Source: JBBRVW01 sp963784645
GTDB lineage: Bacteria > Actinomycetota > Actinomycetes > JACCUZ01
DNA: 64,000 nucleotides
Reading direction: 5' to 3'
Assembly: GCA_963784645.1 (NCBI GenBank)
Contig: CAWARY010000018.1
Location: 186,001-250,000 of the forward strand
Shown here: positions 24,885 through 32,854 of the stretch, piece after piece
Numbering within the stretch: position 1 is the stretch's first letter
How the letters are laid out: the number at the start of each line of letters is the position of its first letter
Translations under genes and position numbers: made by a program
The notes under the pieces: generated by a model
The model's database searches: none
What the model was told of the DNA's origin: nothing
Seen by the model: only the letters and a program-made list of their open reading frames with translations

Positions 24885-25181
24885 TCATCGCCGGCGCCCG
24901 TCCAGCCGCAGGGTCCACGGCTCCACCTCGGTCAGGACGAGGTGGCTGCCGGCCCACGGGTCGCCGGCCAGGACCGACCGGACCTCGTCCGCGGAGGCGG
25001 CCTCGACCACCAGGACCACCCGCAGCTCGTCGACCAGCGGACCGCCGAGCAGGACGGTCCCGTCGTCGACCAGCCGGTCCATGAACGCGGCGTGCTGCTC
25101 CCACCCGGACTGCTCCTCCAGCGCCGCGCCGGGCCGCCAGTCCGGGCCGCTCCTCGTGAGCCGCACGAGGTGGGTCGTCAT
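24885..25181 (-). CDS. YciI-like protein
   Basis: 98 residues. A ferredoxin-like fold with HAAFMDRLVDDGTVLLGGPL (the conserved His and Asp of YciI) and EVRSVLAGDPWAGSHLVLTEVEPW. YciI proteins are of uncertain enzymatic role, sometimes hydrolases or sigma-factor-linked sensors. No linked sigma factor here. Confidence 0.85.
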   Translation of the reverse strand: MTTHLVRLTRSGPDWRPGAALEEQSGWEQHAAFMDRLVDDGTVLLGGPLVDELRVVLVVEAASADEVRSVLAGDPWAGSHLVLTEVEPWTLRLDGRRR

Positions 25182-25241
25182 GCCCGCGTCCTACCACCGG
25201 CTGGTGACAGCCGCGCCGGGCGGCGGGGCAGACTCGCAGTC

Positions 25242-25613
25242 ATGCCGCTCTCCCTGCACCACGTCGTCGTCGACGCCCACGACCTCTCCCGCCTGGCGGC
25301 GTTCTGGGCGGAGGCGCTGCACTGGCGCGTGCTCTCCACCCGGGAGCGGGAGGTCGTGATCGGCCCGGACGAGACCGCTGACGTGGGGATCTGCTTCATG
25401 CCGTCGCCGGATCCGAAGACCGTGAAGAACCGGCTGCACCTGGATCTGACGACGTCCGCGGAGGACCAGGAGGCCGAGATCGAGCGGCTGCTCGGCCTGG
25501 GCGCCCGGCCGGTCGACGTCGGGCAGACCGGGGCGGAGTCGTGGACGGTGCTCGCGGACCCGGAGGGCAACGAGTTCTGCGTCGTGCAGCCCAGGACGAG
25601 TCTCGTCGGCTGA
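25242..25613 (+). CDS. VOC/glyoxalase-like protein
   Basis: 123 residues, one VOC domain: LHHVVVDAHDLSRLAAFWAEALHWRVL (begins beta-1/alpha-1), NRLHLDLTTSAEDQEAEIERLLGLG and VLADPEGNEFCVV (final metal-site Glu). These proteins bind small metabolites or toxins; specificity unknown. Convergent with the sortase gene. Confidence 0.87.
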   Translation: MPLSLHHVVVDAHDLSRLAAFWAEALHWRVLSTREREVVIGPDETADVGICFMPSPDPKTVKNRLHLDLTTSAEDQEAEIERLLGLGARPVDVGQTGAESWTVLADPEGNEFCVVQPRTSLVG

Positions 25614-25632
25614 GCGCGACCGGTGCCTCCGG

Positions 25633-26325
25633 TCAGGCCGAGGGAGCGGCGAACCAGACGGTGCGCTTCTCCCACACGCCGGGACCGAGGCGCCGCCCGG
25701 AACAGACGACGATGGCCAGCTGTGGCGGGCCCTCCGTGGCGTAGTAGCGCGCCAGGCCGGCCGAGGCGAGCACCTCGACCCGCTCGGTCACCCGGTAGCA
25801 GAGCGAGTGCTGGGTGCCCGAGACGACGATCCGGTCGCCCTGGTGGAGCCCGGCGAGCAGCCGGTTCCCCAGAGCCGTGCCGTCGGGCCAGGTGTGCGCG
25901 TTGAGCAGCACGTTGCCGGCCGGGTCGCCGGGGCTGATGCCCTGGGCCCGGTCCCAGGCGAACACCGTCTTCCCGACACTGGTCAGCGGGGGAGCGCCCG
26001 GCACGCCGTCCGCCTCGCGCGGCGGCGTCACCACCGGCACCTCGCGGGCGACCCCGCGCACGGTGATCGTGCGCGGCCGCAGCGGGCGCGACGGCTGCTC
26101 GCAGACAGCGGCTGCCGGCGTCGGCGTGGTGGACGGCGTCGGGGTAGGGGTCGGGGTCGCGACCGGTACCGACGAGGCCGCTGCTTGCCGGGATACGCCG
26201 GGCAGCGGCCGCGCCTCGCCGGGTCGCAGCAGCCACCAGGTGCCGACGCCGGCCAGCAGCGCCACGGCGACGACACCGGCAGCGGTCCGCCGGGTCGCGT
26301 CGGAGGATCGGGACGGGGCTGGCAC
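25633..26325 (-). CDS. Class F sortase
   Basis: 230 residues, GTG start 26325. TM helix about residues 12-30 places it outside the membrane, followed by a Thr-Pro repeat linker (about 56-70). The catalytic trio is visible: His in LLNAHTWPDG, Cys in LAIVVCSGRR and Arg in WEKRTVWF. Class F (actinobacterial) sortases have this SrtF-like spacing. No LPxTG-like substrate gene lies within the window, so its substrate is encoded elsewhere. Transpeptidase or housekeeping surface anchoring is inferred. Confidence 0.82.
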   Translation of the reverse strand: MPAPSRSSDATRRTAAGVVAVALLAGVGTWWLLRPGEARPLPGVSRQAAASSVPVATPTPTPTPSTTPTPAAAVCEQPSRPLRPRTITVRGVAREVPVVTPPREADGVPGAPPLTSVGKTVFAWDRAQGISPGDPAGNVLLNAHTWPDGTALGNRLLAGLHQGDRIVVSGTQHSLCYRVTERVEVLASAGLARYYATEGPPQLAIVVCSGRRLGPGVWEKRTVWFAAPSA

Positions 26326-26368
26326 CCCCCGAGCGTAGGCACGAGGGGTGCCGGCGGGGTGCGGTTCG

Positions 26369-27136
26369 TCAGAGCGGCGTGACGTAGGCCCCGCTGATCC
26401 CGCCGTCGACGAGGAAGGTCGAGGCGGTGATGAAGCTGGACTCGTCGCTCGCGAGGAACAGCACCGCGTTGGCGATCTCGGTCGCCTCGGCGAAGCGACC
26501 CATTGGGATGTGCACGAGGCGCCTGGCCGCCCGCTCGGGGTCCTTGGCGAACAGCTCGCGCAGCAGCGGGGTGTCGACCGGGCCGGGACAAAGGGCATTG
26601 ACCCGGATCCCCTCGCGGGCGAACTGCACCCCGAGCTCCCGGCTCATCGCGAGCACGCCGCCCTTCGACGCCGTGTAGCTGATCTGCGAGGTGGCCGCAC
26701 CCATCACCGCGACGAACGACGCCGTGTTGATGATCGAGCCTCGGCCCTGGGTCCGCATGTGCGGCAGGACGGCCTTGCAGCACAGGTAGACGCTGGTGAG
26801 GTTGACCTCCTGGACGCGGCGCCACGCGTCGAGCCCGGTCTCCAGGATGGAGTCGTCGTCCGGTGGTGAGATACCCGCGTTGTTGAACGCGATGTCGATG
26901 CTGCCGTACGTCTCGAGGGTGCGGTCGACCATCGCGTCGACCTGCGCGGCGTCGGTGACGTCGCAGCGCACGTAGAGGCCGCCGACCTCGTCCGCCGCCT
27001 CTGCGCCACGGTCGTCGTCGAGGTCGGCGACGACGACCTTGGCGCCCTCCTCGGCGAAGCGCCGAGCTGTCGCGAGCCCGATACCTCCTACCCCACCGGT
27101 GACGATCGCCGTGCGGTCCTGAAGCCGACCTGCCAT
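26369..27136 (-). CDS. SDR family oxidoreductase in amine-catabolism operon
   Basis: 255 residues from ATG 27136. Classical SDR: TGGVGGIGLA cofactor loop, NNAGISP, catalytic YTASKGG, then NALCPGPVDTPLL and SFLVDGG-like C-terminus. It is the last gene of the - strand operon glnA-like, aldehyde dehydrogenase, SDR, with 4 bases to the dehydrogenase. Likely interconverts an alcohol and aldehyde (or keto) of the amine-derived carbon chain, which would suit an amino-alcohol substrate. Confidence 0.9.
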   Translation of the reverse strand: MAGRLQDRTAIVTGGVGGIGLATARRFAEEGAKVVVADLDDDRGAEAADEVGGLYVRCDVTDAAQVDAMVDRTLETYGSIDIAFNNAGISPPDDDSILETGLDAWRRVQEVNLTSVYLCCKAVLPHMRTQGRGSIINTASFVAVMGAATSQISYTASKGGVLAMSRELGVQFAREGIRVNALCPGPVDTPLLRELFAKDPERAARRLVHIPMGRFAEATEIANAVLFLASDESSFITASTFLVDGGISGAYVTPL

Positions 27137-27140
27137 GTGC

Positions 27141-28514
27141 TCAATCCTCCGTGCTGATGAAGACGTTCTTGACGTCGGTGAACGAGTCGAGGGCATCCGG
27201 CCCGAGCTCACGCCCGAGGCCGGAACGCTTGAAGCCGCCGAACGGTGTGGAGTACCGGACCGACGCGTGGGAGTTGACCGACAAGTTGCCGGACTCGATG
27301 CCGCGGGCGACCCGGAGCGCTCGTCCGACGTCGCGCGTCCAGACCGATCCGGACAGGCCGTACTCCGTGTCGTTAGCCATCCGGACCGCGTCGGCCTCGT
27401 CGTCGAAAGGGAGCACCGCGACCACCGGGCCGAACACCTCCTCGCGCCAGACCGGGTCCGCCGCGCTTCGCGGCAGCACGACTGTCGGCGGGTACCACCA
27501 GCCGGGACCGTCCGGCGAGCTGCCCCGGAAGGCGACCTCGACCGAGTCGTCGACGTAGGCCGCCACCCGGGCGCGGTGCTCGGCGCTCACCAGCGGCCCC
27601 ATCTCGGTGTCGTCGAGGCCGGGTGCACCCACCCGGACTCCGGCGACGGCCGGCTCGAGGAGCTCGAGGAACCGGTCGTGCACGCTGCGCTCGACGAGGA
27701 TCCGGCTGCGGGCGCAGCAGTCCTGCCCGGCGTTGTCGAAGACGCCGTAGGGCGCCGTCGCCGCGGCCTTCTCGATGTCGGCGTCGGCGAACACGACGTT
27801 CGCACTCTTGCCGCCCAGCTCCAGGGTCACCCGTTTCACCTGCTCCGCGGCGCGCGCCATGATCCGCGTCCCGACCTCGGTCGAGCCGGTGAACACCACC
27901 TTGCGGACCGCGGGGTGCGTCACGAACCGGTCGCCGACGACCGAGCCCTTGCCGGCCACGACGGTGAGGACGCCGGGAGGCAGGCCGGCGTCCAGGGCGA
28001 GCTCGCCGATGCGGACCGCCGTCATCGGGGTCAGCTCGGCGGGCTTGAGCACCACCGTGTTGCCGGCCGCCAGCGCAGGTGCGAGGCCCCAGCCGGCGAT
28101 CGGCATCGGGAAGTTCCACGGCACGATCACGCCGACGACGCCGAGCGGCTCCTTGAAAGTGACGTCGATCCCGCCGGCCACGGGGATCTGACGGCCGAAC
28201 AGACGCTCCGGCGCGGCCGCGTAGTACTCCAGGACGTCGCGCAGGTTGCCCGCCTCCCAGCGCGCATTGGAGATGGTGTGCCCCGAGTTGCGGACCTCGA
28301 GCCGGGCGAGCTCCTCGTTCGCCCCGTCGATGGCAGCGGCGAACCTGCGGAGCAGCCGGGCGCGGTCAGCCGGGGCGACGTGTCGCCACGTCTCGAAAGC
28401 TGCAGAGGCCCGGCGGATCGCCTCGTCGGTCTCCTCGACAGTGGCCAGCTCGATCGTGGCCACGAGCTGCTCGGTCGCGGGATCGACGACGTCATGCGTG
28501 AGAACGACGGACAC
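27141..28514 (-). CDS. Aldehyde dehydrogenase (PuuC-like role)
   Basis: 457 residues from GTG 28514, with GAGAGGA 6 bases upstream. NAD-binding and catalytic motifs: VPWNFPMPIAGWGLAPALA, KPAELTP, FTGSTEVGT, the general-base Glu in TLELGGKSAN and the nucleophile Cys in GQDCCARSR (about residue 265); the double Cys is notable. It lies one base after the glutamine-synthetase-like gene. By analogy with the Puu route it would oxidise a gamma-glutamyl aldehyde or a free amino aldehyde. Confidence 0.92.
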   Translation of the reverse strand: MSVVLTHDVVDPATEQLVATIELATVEETDEAIRRASAAFETWRHVAPADRARLLRRFAAAIDGANEELARLEVRNSGHTISNARWEAGNLRDVLEYYAAAPERLFGRQIPVAGGIDVTFKEPLGVVGVIVPWNFPMPIAGWGLAPALAAGNTVVLKPAELTPMTAVRIGELALDAGLPPGVLTVVAGKGSVVGDRFVTHPAVRKVVFTGSTEVGTRIMARAAEQVKRVTLELGGKSANVVFADADIEKAAATAPYGVFDNAGQDCCARSRILVERSVHDRFLELLEPAVAGVRVGAPGLDDTEMGPLVSAEHRARVAAYVDDSVEVAFRGSSPDGPGWWYPPTVVLPRSAADPVWREEVFGPVVAVLPFDDEADAVRMANDTEYGLSGSVWTRDVGRALRVARGIESGNLSVNSHASVRYSTPFGGFKRSGLGRELGPDALDSFTDVKNVFISTED

Positions 28515-28515
28515 G

Positions 28516-29880
28516 TCACATCCTCTCGAAGGAGCGGAAACGCTCCCAGTCGGTGACCGCGGCGTCGAACGCGGCCAGCTCGACGTCGGCGTTGTTGAGA
28601 TAGTGGTCGACCACCGCGTCCCCCAGCGCCTCGCGAGCGACGGTCGAGGCGGCGAAGAGGTCTCGTGCCGCGCGCAACGTCGCCGGCACCCTGGGGTGGT
28701 CGGACTCGTAGGCGTTGCCGGTGAATGCGGGTTCCAGGGGCAGCTCCTGCTCGATGCCGCGAAGGCCGCTGGCGAGCATGCCGGCCAGCGCGAGGTAGGG
28801 GTTGACGTCACCTCCGGGGATGCGATTCTCCAGCCGCAGCCCCGCGCCGTGCCCGACCACGCGCAATGCACAGGTCCGGTTGTCATGGCCCCACGCGGTG
28901 GCGGTCGGCGCGAAGCTGCCGGGCTGGAACCGCTTGTAGGAGTTGACGTTGGGCGCATAGAGCAGTGTCAGCTCGCGCAGCGTCGCCTGAATGCCCGCCA
29001 GGAAGTGCTGGAAGAGGGGGGTGGCGCCCGCACCCTCGTCGAAGACGATCCGGCCGTCGGTGCCGCGCAGGCTCATGTGGATGTGGCAGGAGTTGCCCTC
29101 GCGCGCGTCGAACTTGGCCATGAAGGTGATCGCTTTGCCGTGCTGTGCGGCGATCTCCTTGGCCCCGTTCTTGTAGACCGAGTGGTGGTCGGCGGTGCGC
29201 ACCACCTCGTCGTACTTGAACGCGATCTCGTGCTGCCCGAGGTTGCACTCACCCTTCGCCGACTCGACCACCAGCCCGGCGCCGTACATGCCGTTGCGGA
29301 TGTCACGCAGCAGCGGCTCCACGCGGCTCGTGCCGAGGAGGGAGTAGTCCACGTTGTACTGGTTCGCGGGCGTCAGGTCGCGATATGCGTGCGACCAGGC
29401 GTGCTCGTAGGTGTCGTTGAACAGGATGAACTCGAGCTCGGTCCCCGCCAGGGCGGTGAACCCCATGGCGGCCGCCCGATCGGCCTGCGTGCGCAGGATC
29501 TGCCGGGGGCTCTCCACGACGGGGGAGTGGACGTCGTCCAGCCAGCCGAGGTCGGCGATCACCATTGCGGTGCCCGGGAGCCACGGCACCGCGTGCAGCG
29601 TGTCGAAGTCCGGAGTCATCTCCATGTCGCCGTAGCCGCGCTCCCAGGAACTGATGGCGTAGCCCTCGACGGTGTTCATGTCGATGTCGACGGCGAGCAG
29701 GTAGTTGCAGCTCTCCGTGCCGTGCTCGAGCACGCTGTCGAGGAAGAACTGGGCGTGGATCCGCTTCCCCTGCAGGCGGCCCTGCATGTCGGGGAAGGCG
29801 ACCACGACGGTGTCGATGTCGCCGTCGCGCACCTGCACGCGCAGCTGCTCGATGGTCAGGGCCGGGTCGTGCTGGGTCAT
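28516..29880 (-). CDS. Glutamine synthetase family gamma-glutamyl-amine ligase
   Basis: 454 residues, type I GS fold: N-terminal beta-grasp (VVVAFPDMQGRLQGKR), then ATP/metal motifs GTELEFILF, NSCHIHMSL (His, metal/substrate), NSYKRFQPGSFAP and RLENRIPGGDVNPYLALAG. True GlnA signatures such as the adenylylation Tyr loop are not evident, so it belongs with PuuA/GlnA3/GlnA4-like proteins that gamma-glutamylate amines. First gene of the operon; the HutC-type palindrome lies 78 bases upstream. Ethanolamine, polyamines or a methylated amine are candidate acceptors. Confidence 0.88.
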   Translation of the reverse strand: MTQHDPALTIEQLRVQVRDGDIDTVVVAFPDMQGRLQGKRIHAQFFLDSVLEHGTESCNYLLAVDIDMNTVEGYAISSWERGYGDMEMTPDFDTLHAVPWLPGTAMVIADLGWLDDVHSPVVESPRQILRTQADRAAAMGFTALAGTELEFILFNDTYEHAWSHAYRDLTPANQYNVDYSLLGTSRVEPLLRDIRNGMYGAGLVVESAKGECNLGQHEIAFKYDEVVRTADHHSVYKNGAKEIAAQHGKAITFMAKFDAREGNSCHIHMSLRGTDGRIVFDEGAGATPLFQHFLAGIQATLRELTLLYAPNVNSYKRFQPGSFAPTATAWGHDNRTCALRVVGHGAGLRLENRIPGGDVNPYLALAGMLASGLRGIEQELPLEPAFTGNAYESDHPRVPATLRAARDLFAASTVAREALGDAVVDHYLNNADVELAAFDAAVTDWERFRSFERM

Positions 29881-29957
29881 GGCGGTCCTCTGTTTCCCGG
29901 AGGGGTCGACCGGACACTACTGACCCTGTGCCAGTCACGGCAGGTGTCCCGGCTTCA

Positions 29958-29967
29958 GGTCTAGACC
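29958..29967. promoter_or_regulatory. GGTCTAGACC palindrome, HutC/GntR operator (site A)
   Basis: Perfect 10-bp palindrome in the 258-base region between the divergent ligase and permease genes. It matches the HutC-subfamily consensus GT-N-TA-N-AC. The same palindrome recurs at 32822 and a UTRA-domain GntR protein is encoded at 35399. Confidence 0.75.
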
Positions 29968-30063
29968 GAATCCCGAGGGTGCAGTAGCGTCCGGCCGCGA
30001 GCCGACGGCCCAACACGCCGACGATCAGCACGAGCCGAACTGCTGCGGACGACCTCCGCGCGG

Positions 30064-30071
30064 GTGTAGAC
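30064..30071. promoter_or_regulatory. Secondary HutC-like site GTGTAGAC
   Basis: One base from the core of site A (GTCTAGAC to GTGTAGAC), 68 bases upstream of the permease start. It fits GT-N-TA-N-AC but is less symmetric, so it is only a candidate second operator. Confidence 0.35.
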
Positions 30072-30138
30072 ACGGCCCGTCACGCAAGTGCAGCGCAGTG
30101 TCCGCTGCGGGGGCGGACCTCTTACCAGGAGGATGTCG

Positions 30139-31755
30139 GTGGCAGATGTGACGGAGATGAGCGAGGACGAACGACGCCTCGCCGAGCTGGGATACAAGCA
30201 GGAGCTGCATCGCTCCTGGTCCGGTTTCTCCAACTTCGCGATCTCGTTCTCGATCATCTCGATCCTGGCCGGGTGCTTCACCACGTTCTTCCAGGCGTGG
30301 AACAACGGCGGTCCGGTCGCCATCTCGTGGGGCTGGCCGATCATCTCGGTGTTCATCCTGATGATCGGGTTCTGCATGTCAGAGCTCGTCTCCGCCTATC
30401 CCACGTCGGGCGGCATCTACTGGTGGGCCAGCAAGCTCGGCGGCGTCAAGGCCGGCTACTACACGGGCTGGCTCAACCTGATCGGGCTGCTCGCGATCGT
30501 CGCCTCGGTCGCCTACGGCTGCGCGGCGTTCTTCGACCTGGCCTTCTCGTTCTTCAGCAAGGACTGGGCCGACGGGTACTCGCTCCAGCGGGTCTTCTGG
30601 ATGTTCCTCGTCGTACTGGTCGTCATCTCAGCCCTGAACATCTTCAGCAGCCATCTGCTCGCCGTGATCAACAACATCTCGGTGTGGTGGCACGTGGCCG
30701 GCGCCTCTGCCGTCATCCTGATCCTCATCCTCGTGCCGGACCACCACCAGAGCATCTCCTACGTGTTCACCGAGCGGGTGAACAACACGGGTGGTCTCTT
30801 CGGCGGGGAGAACAACGGTGCCGGCTTCTGGTTCTACGTCATGCCGCTCGGCTTCCTGCTCACCCAGTACACGATCACCGGGTACGACGCCTCGGCGCAC
30901 CTCAGTGAGGAGACCCACTCGGCTGCGGACTCTGCGGCCAAGGGCATCTGGCAGTCGATCTTCTACTCGGCCATCGGTGGCTGGCTGCTGCTGCTCGCGT
31001 TCGTCTTCGCCGTGCAGGACGGGGAAGGTGTCTCGGCGGGGGGTGGCGGTGTGGCCGTCATCTTCGACCAGGCCCTCGGCTCGAAGTGGGGCGGTCTGGT
31101 GCTCCTCATCGCGGCCAGCGGGCAGCTCTACTGCTCGACCGCCTGCCTCACCTCCACCACTCGCATGTTGTTCGCCTTCAGCCGCGACGGCGCGGTGCCC
31201 GGGGCCAAGTACTGGGCGAAGCTGAACTCCAAGCGGGTCCCGGTCCACGGCGTGGTCGCCTGCGCCGTCGTGGCGGTGATCCTCACGCTTCCCGCCCTCA
31301 TCGAGATCAACATCGGGACGGCGAAGGAGCCCATCATCGTCAACTACGCCTTTGCGGCGGTGGTGTCGATCGGCGTCATCGGCCTCTACCTCGCCTTCGC
31401 CATCCCGATCTGGCTGCGCTGGCGGGCCGGCGACTCGTTCCAGCAGGGCTCGTGGAACCTCGGAAACAAGTGGCGGTGGATGGCGCCGCTGGCCGTCGGC
31501 GAGATCGTGGTGACGTCCGTCTACTTCATCCTGCCCTTCACGCCGGCCGGGGCACCAGGCTTCATGCGCGGCATGTTGGGTGCGCCAGGCACCGACGAGG
31601 TGCCGTTCTCGTGGAAGTTCGTCAACTACACGCCCATCGTCACCGGGGCGGCGCTGCTCCTCCTGTGGATCGCCTGGCACCTGTCAGTGAAGAAGTGGTT
31701 CACCGGCCCCAAGCACACGATCGACCAGGCAGTCGTCGACGCCTTCGGCGACTAG
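30139..31755 (+). CDS. APC superfamily amino acid/amine permease
   Basis: 538 residues from GTG 30139, with AGGAGG 6 bases upstream (ATG 30133 is too close to it). About 12 TM helices; conserved APC features near the N-terminus are FAISFSIISILAG and the first-helix break, then GGIYWWASKLGGVKAGYYTGW. The Trp/Tyr-rich helices and AHLSEETHSAADSAAKGI loop resemble choline/GABA/ethanolamine-type permeases (Eat/GabP group). It diverges from the ligase operon under site A and presumably imports the substrate. Confidence 0.9.
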   Translation: MADVTEMSEDERRLAELGYKQELHRSWSGFSNFAISFSIISILAGCFTTFFQAWNNGGPVAISWGWPIISVFILMIGFCMSELVSAYPTSGGIYWWASKLGGVKAGYYTGWLNLIGLLAIVASVAYGCAAFFDLAFSFFSKDWADGYSLQRVFWMFLVVLVVISALNIFSSHLLAVINNISVWWHVAGASAVILILILVPDHHQSISYVFTERVNNTGGLFGGENNGAGFWFYVMPLGFLLTQYTITGYDASAHLSEETHSAADSAAKGIWQSIFYSAIGGWLLLLAFVFAVQDGEGVSAGGGGVAVIFDQALGSKWGGLVLLIAASGQLYCSTACLTSTTRMLFAFSRDGAVPGAKYWAKLNSKRVPVHGVVACAVVAVILTLPALIEINIGTAKEPIIVNYAFAAVVSIGVIGLYLAFAIPIWLRWRAGDSFQQGSWNLGNKWRWMAPLAVGEIVVTSVYFILPFTPAGAPGFMRGMLGAPGTDEVPFSWKFVNYTPIVTGAALLLLWIAWHLSVKKWFTGPKHTIDQAVVDAFGD

Positions 31756-31780
31756 CCCCACCCGATCGGCAGGTTGTCTG

Positions 31781-31810
31781 CCGCAGGCGCCGGTTCACCT
31801 GCGCCTGCGG
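31781..31810. terminator. Bidirectional terminator hairpin
   Basis: CCGCAGGCGC and GCGCCTGCGG form a perfect 10-bp stem with a 10-base loop between the convergent permease and phosphotransferase genes. Confidence 0.7.
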
Positions 31811-31836
31811 TTGACACGTGGCGGTGGCGTCACGGG

Positions 31837-32790
31837 TCAGTCGGCACGGGCGGCCTCGTCGAGCAGGTCGTCGAGGTCCGGACCGGCGAGGTCGGCCACG
31901 GCCAGTTCGTACTTCGCCAGGCCCCAGGACCAGAAGTCGAAGTCGATCGGGCTGGCCTCGGCCTGGATCGACGCCCACAGCGTCCACCCGTACCGGGCCA
32001 TGACGCCGAGCAGCCGGGCCCGGGCCACCTGGTGCCTCAGGCGGTGGCCGACGTACGCGTCCACCAGGTGCTCGAGCTCGTCGAGCGTCAGGTCGGACTC
32101 CTGCCAGATGTTTCCGAGCTCGAAGGCGGGGTCGTTGTTGCCGCCGTACTCGTAGTCGATGACCCAGAGGCGACTGCCGTCGTCGATGAAATTAGCCGCC
32201 AGCAGGTCGTTGTTGCACGGCACGGTGGGGCCGGCGCGAACCGCGAGGGCAGCGGCGATCCGGTCGGTCTGGGGGAGCAGCTCGAGGTAGCGGTCGGGCA
32301 GCCGGAAGCCGCGCTCCCGGACGATGCGCAGGTAGCGCTGCTGCACGGCGAACATGTCGAAGTCGCCCAGGAAGCGGGGACCGGCGTGCAGCGTGCGGCA
32401 GACATCGGCCACGCGCGTGAGCATCGCGCTGTCGTGCAGGTCGGTCGCGTCGAGGGTCCGGCCCTCGACCCACTCGACGACGAGGGCGTGGTCGTCCGGC
32501 AGGAAGTCCACGACGGCAGGTGCGGCACCGCTCCGGGCGGCTCGCAGCGAGTTGGCGTGCTCGGCCTCCCGGTCGATCGCGAGCAGGTCGCCGTCCGAGC
32601 TGGAGAGTCGGACGACGACCGTCCGCTCCGGCGTGGTCACCTTGAAGTTGAAGTTGGTCAGCCCGCCCTCGAGGGCGAGCACCTCGCGCGGCGCGCCGGC
32701 GAGGGCCGGGAGGTACGCCAGCACAGCGTCGAGCCGGTCGAGGACGGCCGATGAGGGGGCCGGCTCCGAATCGTCCCGCGCGCCGCTCAT
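31837..32790 (-). CDS. Choline/ethanolamine-kinase-like phosphotransferase
   Basis: 317 residues from ATG 32790 (MSGARDDS). Protein-kinase-like fold: GGLTNFNFKVTTPERTVVVRL (Lys/Arg ATP strand), then the catalytic loop CNNDLLAANFI and the metal motif IDYEYGGNNDPAFELGN, close to the IDFEY...YNxRAFDxxN form of choline kinases. The ligand pocket is likely a small amino alcohol. It diverges from the FAD oxidoreductase and shares operator site B. Exact substrate is an inference. Confidence 0.85.
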   Translation of the reverse strand: MSGARDDSEPAPSSAVLDRLDAVLAYLPALAGAPREVLALEGGLTNFNFKVTTPERTVVVRLSSSDGDLLAIDREAEHANSLRAARSGAAPAVVDFLPDDHALVVEWVEGRTLDATDLHDSAMLTRVADVCRTLHAGPRFLGDFDMFAVQQRYLRIVRERGFRLPDRYLELLPQTDRIAAALAVRAGPTVPCNNDLLAANFIDDGSRLWVIDYEYGGNNDPAFELGNIWQESDLTLDELEHLVDAYVGHRLRHQVARARLLGVMARYGWTLWASIQAEASPIDFDFWSWGLAKYELAVADLAGPDLDDLLDEAARAD

Positions 32791-32819
32791 GCCCCGTGAA
32801 CCTATCCAGGCCGCGGATA

Positions 32820-32833
32820 TCGGTCTAGACCGA
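32820..32833. promoter_or_regulatory. TCGGTCTAGACCGA palindrome, HutC/GntR operator (site B)
   Basis: A 14-bp perfect palindrome containing the GGTCTAGACC core (32822-32831), 22 bases upstream of the FAD-oxidoreductase GTG and 30 bases upstream of the kinase ATG. GATATC (32816-32821, 32839-32844) repeats on both sides, with GGATATCC complete on the right. It would regulate both divergent genes. Confidence 0.75.
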
Positions 32834-32854
32834 AACCGGATATCCTCACGCCTC

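Noticed and set aside
28246..29964. A 572-residue + strand frame opposite the ligase operon
   Set aside because: No domain signatures; the - strand GS-like and aldehyde dehydrogenase genes explain the interval fully.
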